Source: Gemmatimonadota bacterium (GTDB taxonomy: Bacteria; Gemmatimonadota; Gemmatimonadetes; Longimicrobiales; Gaopeijiaceae). From it: a stretch of 54,411 nucleotides of DNA. Below the pieces are notes generated by a model. The model searched no databases. It had not been told where the DNA came from and saw only the letters and a list, made by a program, of their open reading frames with translations. Below are positions 8,017 through 16,100 of this stretch, in pieces (position 1 is the first letter of the stretch; each line of letters opens with the position of its first letter). The position numbers and the translations under genes are program-made. The stretch lies in NCBI GenBank assembly GCA_007125125.1, contig SLDT01000135.1:1-54411 (forward strand), written 5' to 3'.

Positions 8017-9372
8017 GTGTCCGAGCACGAAGCCGAGATTCCATCCCCGCCCGACGGCCTCTTTCGCGATCGCCGCCGCCGGGTCCTCGAGCAGCTGGGC
8101 AACGATGTGATGGTGCTTCCGGCAGCCGGGATCCTCCATCGCTCGAACGACAGTGAGCTGCGGTACCGGCCGGACTCCGAACTCCACTATCTCACGGGGT
8201 TCGAGGAGCCGGATGCCGTCCTTGTTCTGCGCGGTTTTGCCGATGTCGATCGCAGTGTCCTCTTCACCCGGGCGAGAGATCGGGAGGCCGAGCTCTGGAC
8301 CGGCCCGCGTGAGGGGCCGGAAGGAGCGCGGGAGCGGTTGGGAGTCGAGGTCGCGTTCCCCATCACGGAACTTCCGGCGCGGCTGCCCGAGCTCCTGCTG
8401 GGTGCCGATCGGATCCATGCCCGCCTCGGCGTGCAGGCCGCACTCGACACGCTCCTCGTGACGGCGCTCCGGCTCGGGCGCGCCAAGGGGGCCCGAGAGG
8501 GCACGGGTCCGCGTGGTGTCCTGGATCCGGGTGGAATCCTCGACGAAATGCGGGTCCGAAAGGACTCGTGGGAGATCGAGCGCCTGCGCCGGGCTGCGCA
8601 GGTCACCACCCATGGATTTCGCACCGCTCTCGCTGCCACCGCCCCGGGGGTGGGCGAGTGGGAGATCGAGGCGTCGCTCGAGGGGACCTTCCGCCGTCTT
8701 GGAGGGGCGGGGCCGGCCTTCGCGACGATCGTGGGAGGGGGTTCGAACGGCTGTGTGCTCCACTACACGGACAATCGCGCGAGGCTGCGGGCGGGAGACC
8801 TCGTGCTGGTGGACGCCGGGGCGGAGGTGGCACTCTACTCGGGAGACGTGAGCCGGACCTGGCCCGTGTCCGGAGTCTTGACCGACGCACAGAGGGAGGT
8901 GGGCCGGATCGTTGATCGCGCCCGAGCTCGCGCGATCGAGGCGATCGGGCCCGGAGCCAGAATCGACGATGTCCATCGATCTGCCGTCGAGGTTCTGGTC
9001 GAGGGGCTGCTTGGGCTCGGCCTCCTCCGAGGAGATCGGGATAGCCTGATCGAGGAAGGAGCCCACCGTCGCTACTTCCCGCATCGGACATCGCACTGGC
9101 TGGGAATCGATACCCACGATCCGGGCGACTACCGCGTGGCGGGCGAGTCACGCTCGCTCGAACCCGGGATGGTCCTTACTGTGGAACCGGGGCTCTACTT
9201 CGGGCCCGGTTCCGTGGCAGGGGTGGAGGAGCCCCCCGTGCATCCCGAGTTCCTGGGAATCGGGGTGCGAATCGAGGACGATGTTCTCGTGACACCCTCC
9301 GGCCGTGAGGTGCTCACGGCTGACCTGCCGACCGACCCCGAGGAACTCGGGGCACTCGTCGGTGCCGGGTGA
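8017..9372 (+). CDS. M24 metallopeptidase, Xaa-Pro aminopeptidase type
   Basis: A 451-residue cytosolic metallo-aminopeptidase of the PepP group, which removes the N-terminal residue next to proline. It has an N-terminal AMP-N-like domain (about residues 10-150, including HYLTGFEEPDAVLVLR) and a pita-bread catalytic domain. All five metal ligands are visible: Asp266 (VDAG), Asp277 (SGDVSRTW), His360 (TSHWLGIDTHD), Glu390 (LTVEPG) and Glu420 (VRIEDD). The GTG at 8017 follows CGGGAG and begins SEHEAEIP; the frame is open to 7930 but with no family-like sequence there. The DapF-like gene starts 6 bases after its stop, so the two are almost certainly co-transcribed. Confidence 0.88.
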   Translation: MSEHEAEIPSPPDGLFRDRRRRVLEQLGNDVMVLPAAGILHRSNDSELRYRPDSELHYLTGFEEPDAVLVLRGFADVDRSVLFTRARDREAELWTGPREGPEGARERLGVEVAFPITELPARLPELLLGADRIHARLGVQAALDTLLVTALRLGRAKGAREGTGPRGVLDPGGILDEMRVRKDSWEIERLRRAAQVTTHGFRTALAATAPGVGEWEIEASLEGTFRRLGGAGPAFATIVGGGSNGCVLHYTDNRARLRAGDLVLVDAGAEVALYSGDVSRTWPVSGVLTDAQREVGRIVDRARARAIEAIGPGARIDDVHRSAVEVLVEGLLGLGLLRGDRDSLIEEGAHRRYFPHRTSHWLGIDTHDPGDYRVAGESRSLEPGMVLTVEPGLYFGPGSVAGVEEPPVHPEFLGIGVRIEDDVLVTPSGREVLTADLPTDPEELGALVGAG

Positions 9373-9378
9373 CGCAGG

Positions 9379-10335
9379 ATGTCCGAGAATCTGCTCCGGG
9401 TCGGGCCTCGCCACTTCCGCGCCCATGGATTGGGGAACGACTATCTCGTGTTCGAGGCGGTTCCTGCACCCGGGGTTCCGGTCTCCGCCGCGTCATCTCT
9501 CATGGCCGACGCATGGCCACTCTCCCCCGGGGCCGTCAAGCTCGTGTGTGACCGCTGGAAGGGGGTTGGTAGCGACGGGATCGTGCTTCTGCTGGATCGA
9601 AGACCCGACGAGGGCGAACCCTTTCCACTGCGCATGTTCAATCCCGATGGTTCGGAATTCGAGCGAAGCGGGAACGGGCTGAGGATCCTCGCGGCTTTCC
9701 TGGCACGGGAGGGTCTGGTTCAGGAGGGCAGCTCCTTTACGGTGCGAAGTGGCGGGAGTCTCATTCCGATGGAGGTGCACGGGGTGGACTCCTTCGGCAC
9801 CTACGATGTTTCGGTCGAGATGGGACAGGCCACTCTCGGGGCTGCAGGGGTCGCGCTCAGCGCGGATGCCACTGCGATCGGAACCCATCGCTTTCGTTTG
9901 AACCGTCCCGATGGGAGCGAGGTATCCTTCGTGCCCGTCTCCGTCGGGAATCCGCACGCAGTCGTCTTCTCGGCCGACCTGTCGGACGAGGCACTTGTTC
10001 GAGTCGGACCCTTCCTCTCGAGCCACGACGCCTTCGCACGGGGTACGAATGTTCAGCTCGCCCACGCCCTCGGCCCGGATGTACTCGAGATCCGGATCTG
10101 GGAGCGAGGGGTCGGCCGCACTGCCGCCTCGGGAACGAGCTCCTGCGCCGCCGCGGTCGCTGGCGTAGCACTCGGCGCGCTCGAGCCCGGACCCATCGAG
10201 GTCCGGATGCCGGGTGGAAGGCTACGAGTCGAGGTCAGCGCCTCCCTCGACGTGGTGTTGAGGGGCCCGGTCGGCCATGTTGGTGACGGTGTTCTCTCCG
10301 AGGGATTCCTCCGGGTTCTCGGCGCTCAGGACTGA
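9379..10335 (+). CDS. diaminopimelate epimerase-fold protein with both catalytic Cys replaced by Ser
   Basis: A 318-residue protein that aligns over its full length with diaminopimelate epimerase (DapF): GLGNDYLVFE at the N-terminus, CDRWKGVGSDGIVLL, MFNPDGSEFE, VGNPHAVVF and the IWERGVGRT segment. DapF normally converts LL- to meso-diaminopimelate with two cysteines, one in CGNG and one in CGTG. Here the first motif reads RSGNGLR (Ser97, codon AGC) and the second ASGTSSC (Ser251, codon TCG); the only nearby Cys is Cys256, five residues later. The classical two-thiol racemisation chemistry should therefore be absent or changed. It may be a divergent amino-acid epimerase/isomerase of the same fold rather than true DapF. 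The protein is also longer than typical DapF (about 275). Confidence 0.75.
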   Translation: MSENLLRVGPRHFRAHGLGNDYLVFEAVPAPGVPVSAASSLMADAWPLSPGAVKLVCDRWKGVGSDGIVLLLDRRPDEGEPFPLRMFNPDGSEFERSGNGLRILAAFLAREGLVQEGSSFTVRSGGSLIPMEVHGVDSFGTYDVSVEMGQATLGAAGVALSADATAIGTHRFRLNRPDGSEVSFVPVSVGNPHAVVFSADLSDEALVRVGPFLSSHDAFARGTNVQLAHALGPDVLEIRIWERGVGRTAASGTSSCAAAVAGVALGALEPGPIEVRMPGGRLRVEVSASLDVVLRGPVGHVGDGVLSEGFLRVLGAQD

Positions 10336-10353
10336 TCGGCGGTGGGACGCCGA
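10336..10353. terminator. hairpin between convergent dapF-like and lptG
   Basis: TCGGCG, loop GTGGGA, CGCCGA: a perfect 6-base stem filling the gap between the two convergent stops. It can fold in either transcript and may act as a bidirectional terminator, though neither side has a good T-tract. Confidence 0.45.
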
Positions 10354-10355
10354 CC

Positions 10356-11429
10356 TCAGGTTCGCACTCGCCAGAGAAGGAGCAGGCCTCCGACGAGGAA
10401 GATGAGGTTCGGGATCCAGGCAGCCGTAAGGGGTGGAAGGGTGCCCGTGTATCCCATGGCCCCCGAGACCCTGAAGAGGACGAGGTAGAGAATGGTCGTG
10501 GCGAGCGAGACCCCGATGCCGAATGCGGTCCCCCCCCGACGGCTCGAGGTCGCAAGGGGCGCTCCGAAGAGGATGATCACGAGGGTTGCCACGGGAATCG
10601 CGAGCTGCTGTTCTCGTTTCGTCAGGACCCTTCCGGGGTCACCTCCGGAGCGAAGGATGCGGTCGGCCAGGATGCCGAGTTCCGCGTAGGTCATCTCCTC
10701 CTCGTTCCGAGTGGTCTCGAGGAGGTCTGTCGGGGCTTCCGTGAGTCGCTCGTAACGGTACTCCTCGAACCACGTCGCTTCTTCCCGCCCGTCGGGCCAG
10801 ACCTCGCGATGCCAGACATCGTGCAGGACCCACTCCGTCCCGCTCGTCCAGATCGCCTGAGCCGCCTCGATGTGTCGGGTGGGTGCATCGCTGTTCCTCG
10901 CGAAGCTCTGGAGGGTGACGCCGATCATCTCACCCTCTGCGGCACTCAGTCTGCGCGCCGTGAGAGACTCGCCCGCGTCCGTGACATAGACAAAGTTGCT
11001 CCGCCACTCCTGACGCCGTTCTCGTTCGCCGAGGACCTCCGCGGCAATCCGGTTCGTTCCCGGTACGACCTGCGAGAACCAGACCGCGAAGCCGGTCAGG
11101 CCCAGTCCGAGAAGGACGATCGGGGCAATGAGCCGGTAGAAGGAAACCCCCCCGGCCTTCGCCGCCATCACCTCGCGGTGCGTCGTCATCGGGTAGATCG
11201 TGAAGACGGTGGCCAGGAGCGAGGCGACCGGAAAGGCCCAGAGGAGGAAGTTGGGAAAGAGATACAGGTACCCGACGACGACATGCGTCAGGGAGAGCCC
11301 CCTCTCGAAGTACCGATCGAGGTTGTCGACCGCGTCCACGAGGATGAAGAGGAGCGGGGCCCCGATGATGAAGATCGTGAAGAGCCGGAGAAAGGTTCCC
11401 GCCACGAAGCGGTCCAGGGTTCGGATCAA
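10356..11429 (-). CDS. lptG: LPS export ABC transporter permease LptG
   Basis: A 357-residue inner-membrane permease of the YjgP/YjgQ family. It begins MIRTLDRFVAGTFLRLF and has three N-terminal membrane helices, a periplasmic beta-jellyroll of about 170 residues and three C-terminal helices ending LLLLWRVRT. With LptF and the ATPase LptB it extracts lipopolysaccharide from the inner membrane and passes it to LptC/LptA. The start is TTG at 11429, which overlaps the LptF stop as TTGA; GGGAG lies 8 bases before it. Family members are hard to separate by sequence alone; the assignment as G rather than F rests on its second position in the pair and its shorter periplasmic domain. Confidence 0.82.
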   Translation of the reverse strand: MIRTLDRFVAGTFLRLFTIFIIGAPLLFILVDAVDNLDRYFERGLSLTHVVVGYLYLFPNFLLWAFPVASLLATVFTIYPMTTHREVMAAKAGGVSFYRLIAPIVLLGLGLTGFAVWFSQVVPGTNRIAAEVLGERERRQEWRSNFVYVTDAGESLTARRLSAAEGEMIGVTLQSFARNSDAPTRHIEAAQAIWTSGTEWVLHDVWHREVWPDGREEATWFEEYRYERLTEAPTDLLETTRNEEEMTYAELGILADRILRSGGDPGRVLTKREQQLAIPVATLVIILFGAPLATSSRRGGTAFGIGVSLATTILYLVLFRVSGAMGYTGTLPPLTAAWIPNLIFLVGGLLLLWRVRT

Positions 11430-12862
11430 CGGACGTCTCCCGCCACGAGGGGGTCGTTTGCACTCGAACGCCTGCCTCGCGAGGTCAGCTTCCTGACGAG
11501 CTCGGCGACCCGGAACCGGATCTCGTCCCAGCGGCTTCCCCGGTTCGTCGACATGTCATGCCCCATGCGGAGGGTCAGGATGAGGGCGGGAATCATGAGC
11601 ACGATGTTCGGGGACCACATGGCGATCCAGGGATGGATGTGCCCGCGGTCGGCCATGCGTTCGCCCACGATGAGGCCGACCCAGTAAAGGAAGAAGATTG
11701 TGAGGGAGAGGGCGATGACCATCCCGACACCTCCCTGGGGGTAGCGGATCGCCAGGGGCACCCCGAGGAAGATGAAGACCAGGCAGGCAAAGGCGATTGC
11801 ATGCTTCTTGTAGATCTCCACCCGGTACCGGTAGACCGTGAGCCGTTGCACATCCCAGCGGGTCTGGTTGACCCGGGCCTCCTGCGTGACCTCGGACAGG
11901 ACCGGATCCGTGATGAAGCCATTCACCCGCTGACCTTCTTCGAATCCATCCGCCGCAGCGACCGCCGTCGTCCCGAGGGCTGCCTCGAGCGCGCGCATCG
12001 AGATCGCCTTCATGTCGTCGGCAACTCCATGGATGTTGTGGAAGCTCTCGCTCACACGCTCGCGCAGCATCGCGATCGTCATTTCTCGATCGCTTCGGGA
12101 TCCGCCGCCCGTGCGTCGCTCGAGTTCAGCGCCGACGCCTCGGAAGGGAATCACCTGCCGCTCGAAGTAGAGGCGCTGAAAGGCGGCCGGCCGGTTCTCG
12201 GCTGTCTCGAGCACGAACCCGTCCTCGAGGGTCATGTAGAGATCACGACCGTCCGGCGTGAAGGCCATCTCTCCCCGCTGCGCGATGATCGTGCGGGTCT
12301 CTCCTGCCCGAGTCAGGTCGTAGATCTCGACATCGAGCATCCGGTTCGTGGCCGCGTCGATCGAGCGGGCTCTCAGGAAGCGACGACTGTCATCGACGGT
12401 GTGCACCTCGTTGATGACCTCCTCGCGGAGGTCGAAGGTCGGACTCTGGCTGCCCACGTCGGAGAGAAGCCGGCTGAGCTGGTGATTCGACTCGGGGAGG
12501 ACCCGGTCGTTGAAGTAGAGCATCGTCCCGGTCAGCACGGCACCCACGAGGAGGAGCGGTGCAAGGAGCCTTCCCGGATGCACGCCCCCGGCGGCCAGCG
12601 CCATCACCTCGTTGTTCCCCGTCATGTCGGAGAAGACGTAGAGTACCGCCACGAGCACCGCCATCGGGAAGGTGAGTGCCACGATGTGCGGGAGCGAGTA
12701 GAGCATGAACTCGAGGATGACCGTGGTCTCGAGCCCCTTGCCCACGAGGTCGCCGAGCCGCTGGGCGATCGCGTTCAGGAAGAGAAGCCCTGTCACCGCC
12801 GAAAAGGCAAAGATGAAGGGGCCGATGTGCGCGCGGATCGCGTAGCGCGAGAGGATCCTCAT
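11426..12862 (-). CDS. lptF: LPS export ABC transporter permease LptF
   Basis: A 478-residue YjgP/YjgQ-family permease, first gene of a two-gene minus-strand operon with lptG (4-base overlap). The N-terminus MRILSRYAIRAHIGPFIFAF and segments such as ALTFPMAVLVAVLYVFSDMT with NNEVMALAAGGV are typical of LptF. It is about 110 residues longer than E. coli LptF; the extra length lies in the periplasmic domain and in a charged C-terminal tail after the last helix. ATG 12862 is chosen because AGGAAG precedes it; the frame stays open to 13123, but that stretch is unlike the family. It is divergent from the sprA-like gene. Confidence 0.85.
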   Translation of the reverse strand: MRILSRYAIRAHIGPFIFAFSAVTGLLFLNAIAQRLGDLVGKGLETTVILEFMLYSLPHIVALTFPMAVLVAVLYVFSDMTGNNEVMALAAGGVHPGRLLAPLLLVGAVLTGTMLYFNDRVLPESNHQLSRLLSDVGSQSPTFDLREEVINEVHTVDDSRRFLRARSIDAATNRMLDVEIYDLTRAGETRTIIAQRGEMAFTPDGRDLYMTLEDGFVLETAENRPAAFQRLYFERQVIPFRGVGAELERRTGGGSRSDREMTIAMLRERVSESFHNIHGVADDMKAISMRALEAALGTTAVAAADGFEEGQRVNGFITDPVLSEVTQEARVNQTRWDVQRLTVYRYRVEIYKKHAIAFACLVFIFLGVPLAIRYPQGGVGMVIALSLTIFFLYWVGLIVGERMADRGHIHPWIAMWSPNIVLMIPALILTLRMGHDMSTNRGSRWDEIRFRVAELVRKLTSRGRRSSANDPLVAGDVR

Positions 12863-12967
12863 CGAGACTTCCTGAGGTGACCGGGAAAGGGTTCGAGTTC
12901 CGGGGAGGGAGAGCCTTGGGCCCGCAAGTCGCCACTCCACCTTGGGGACAGGGGGCCGGCCCGAGGG

Positions 12968-12984
12968 CCACCTACAGTAGGTGG
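12968..12984. promoter_or_regulatory. 17-base palindrome between lptF and the sprA-like gene
   Basis: CCACCTAC-A-GTAGGTGG, two perfect 8-base arms around one base, in the 247-base divergent spacer. The length and symmetry suit a dimeric repressor or activator site controlling one or both genes. It could also form a tight hairpin in an RNA, but the single-base centre makes that less likely. The cognate regulator is not identified. Confidence 0.4.
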
Positions 12985-13109
12985 ACGGCACACCTCTCTT
13001 CAAGACGCTAGAGGGACGACGTTCGGGCCGAGGGACCCCCTCAACCGAAAGGTCTACACCCGCCCCCCCTTTCCGATCCGCCTCGAATTCCCCCTCTTGT
13101 AGGGTAGTC

Positions 13110-16100
13110 ATGACACTCCTCACCTACCTCCTCGCCTGGCTCCTCGGGCAGGGCGCCATTGTCCAGGACCCGGGGAACGGGACCCCCGATCCCGGCCTCG
13201 GCCCGGTCGACGCGCCTCCGGGCCTGACTTTTGCCGATACCTTGCCGGAGTCGGAGGCTCTTTTTTTCCAGGGGGCTGCCCTCCGCGGGCTGGCTGCCTC
13301 CGGGGGGGGCGTACAGCCGGGGGGCCTCTTCGGGCTTCAGGACGAGCTCGCGCTCCGCGTGCGGGCTCGGGGGGAGTTCGGCGGAGACTGGACCCGGTTC
13401 CGCCCGTGTGATCCATCCTTCCAGATCACCTGCAACCCGGGGCTGATTCCGCAGCTCCAACCCGACCTCCTCCTGAGCGTCGAGGCCGCCGGAACCCTGG
13501 CGGGCCGGATCGTCGTCGACGTGGACTACGACCAGACGCGGGATTTCGCCGGGGCGAATCGGATCCAGGCGCACTACGAGGGAGCGGGGGGGGAGTTCCT
13601 GCAGCGCGTCGAGGTCGGAGACATCACCTTCGCGCTACCCGCGAGCCGATATCTCACCCGGGGAATCCCGGCGGGGAATTTCGGCGTGCTCGCGAGAGCC
13701 GAGGCCGGCGGGGTCGAGATGCAAACCGTCTTTGCCCAGCAGCAGGGGGCCAGGCGCCACCGCGAGTTCCGCCTCGGAACCGTGGGCGGAGAGATCGGGG
13801 TCGCGACGCAGGACACGGTCGTCGTCGACGATTCCGACTACGTCCGCGGGCAGTTCTTCTTCCTCGTCGATCCGAACCGGCTTCCCGACGCTCCGCACCT
13901 CGACGTGCTCTCGCTGAGGCCCGGCAACGCCCCTCCCGACATCGGGCCGGGTCCGGAGCCAATCCAGCTCTACCGCATGGAGCGGACCCAGGCGATGCGG
14001 CAGCAGGTCGAGGGGTACATCCAGGCCCAGGCGGTAGCCGGCGAGGGTACCGACCAGGTCCGGGAGTCCGGCTGGTTCCGATACCTTCGGCCCGGGGTGG
14101 ACTACTATCTGCACCCTTCCGGGCTCTGGGTGGCACTTCGCACGCCCCTCGGCCCGGACGAGGCACTCGCCGTGACCTATCTGAACGCCCTGGGCGACTC
14201 GATCGGCACCTACAACCCCGAGCGGCTTGCGAACCAGGGAATCATTCCGACCCTGCGCCTTCTGCGTAGCACGCGTGCGCAGCACCAGCCGGGCCGGGCC
14301 GCCTGGGACTTCGAGATGAAGCAGGTGTATCGGGTCTCCGGATCCGACGAGGTCGACCTCCACTCCGTCTCCCTCGATGTGTCCCTTGGAGAGATCAGCG
14401 GAGGGCGCACCTTCAAGGAGTCTCCCTTTGCCCGACGGATCCCCCTCCTGAGGCTCTTCGGGCTCGACGAGGAGTCCCCGACCGACGTCCTGGACCGACG
14501 GGCCCTCTTCCAGCCGGCGCGGGAGCTTCCGGAGGTGCGCGGTGCGGTGTCGGGGACCTTCCTCGTCTTTCCCACCCTGCGACCTTTTCTCGAGCCCCCG
14601 CCCGTGCCCTCCGAGGGGCTCGACGCCGAGACTGCCCGGGCGATCCTGGGTCTTGATGCGAACCGTCGGATCTACGAGGCCAGCGACCCCTTCGAGCGGC
14701 GCGCCGCAAGCCTCTATCGCCTGAACTTCGACGTACGCACGCGCAGTGCGGGGGTCACGACCGTCGTCGCCCTCGGCGCCTTCGGGATCCGCCAGGGGAG
14801 CGAGCGAATCTACCTCGGTGACCGCCTCCTCGTCCCCGACCTCGACTACCTCATGGACTATGACCTCGGGGTGGTCACCCTCGTCCGGCCGGAGGGACTC
14901 ATTGCACGCAGCTCCTCCGACCGACTCCGGGTGTCATGGGAGCAGGCCTCGGTCTTTCGTCCGGCGCCAACCTCGGTCGTGGGCTGGAACGCGGGGATTC
15001 CGGTCGCCGAGGCCGGGCGCATCGACCTCATCGGGCTCTACCAGATCGAGCGGGAGCTCGTGAACCGCCCCCGGTTCGGCGCGGAACCCGCGGCGGTCGG
15101 GATGCTCGGGGTGCGCACGGAGCTCGAACAGGAACTCCGGTTCCTGGACGGGCTCTTCGATCGCTTCTCGCGCAGGCCGGAGGAAGGCGGTCCGGCCCCG
15201 GCCATCCCCTCCCGAGTCCGGCTGGAGGCCGAGGTCGCCACCTCCCTTCCTGACCCGAACGTATCGGGGGCTGCCTTCATCGACGACTTCGATGCGGCGG
15301 AGGGGCGAATCGTCTCTCTCATCTCGACGTTCTGGCACCTTGGAAGCCGCCCGGAGTTCAGGACGGGCGCCGAGGCCTTTCTCCCGAACCAGCTGTCCGA
15401 GGAGAACGTGGCCTCGCTCACCTGGCAGCACACCTGGGTCGACGAGAGCGCGCAGGGAGACTCGCTGGGGATCGTCGAGGGATTCCTGACGCAGGACGAG
15501 ATCGACCGGGAGATCCGGTTCGCCGGGAGCCAGTCGCGGGAGCCCGGGATGCGGGTGACCTTCGGCGCACAGCAACGGGGGCGGTTCGGAGGTCCGAGAT
15601 GGCGCTCCCTGACGACCGTGCTCTCGCCAACGGGCGCGGACCTGACACAGACCGAGTTCCTGGAGGTGTACGTCGCTCGGGGCGAAGGGGCGACGCTGAT
15701 CTTCGACCTGGGTCTGGTCAGCGAAGATGCCTTCTTCGTGGACGCGCGGGGGCAGACCTCCGGGATCCGTCCGGAGACCGGCCGCCCATGGGGGATCGGA
15801 ACTCTAGACCAGGAGGCTGACCCCCTCCTGGGAGAGATCTGGGGCCCGGAGAAGGATCGTCTCGGCCTGTGGCCGGAAGACTGTCTGGCGGAGCCGGGTC
15901 GGGTCTATCGGCCGGGGAACCCGAACGCCAACTGTACCCGGGGCAATGGGCGACGCGACACGGAAGACCTGAACCAGAACGGCGTGCTCGACACGACGGA
16001 GCGCTACCGTCGATACGTCGTCCACCTCGACGGGAGCTCCCCGTGGCTCGTGAGAACGAGCGAGCAGACGGGGACCGCCTTCCAGCTCTATCGGATCCCC

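Noticed and set aside
7738-9117. Long minus-strand open frame across the aminopeptidase gene
   Set aside because: Antisense shadow caused by high GC and strong third-position bias; no family-like sequence and no ribosome site.
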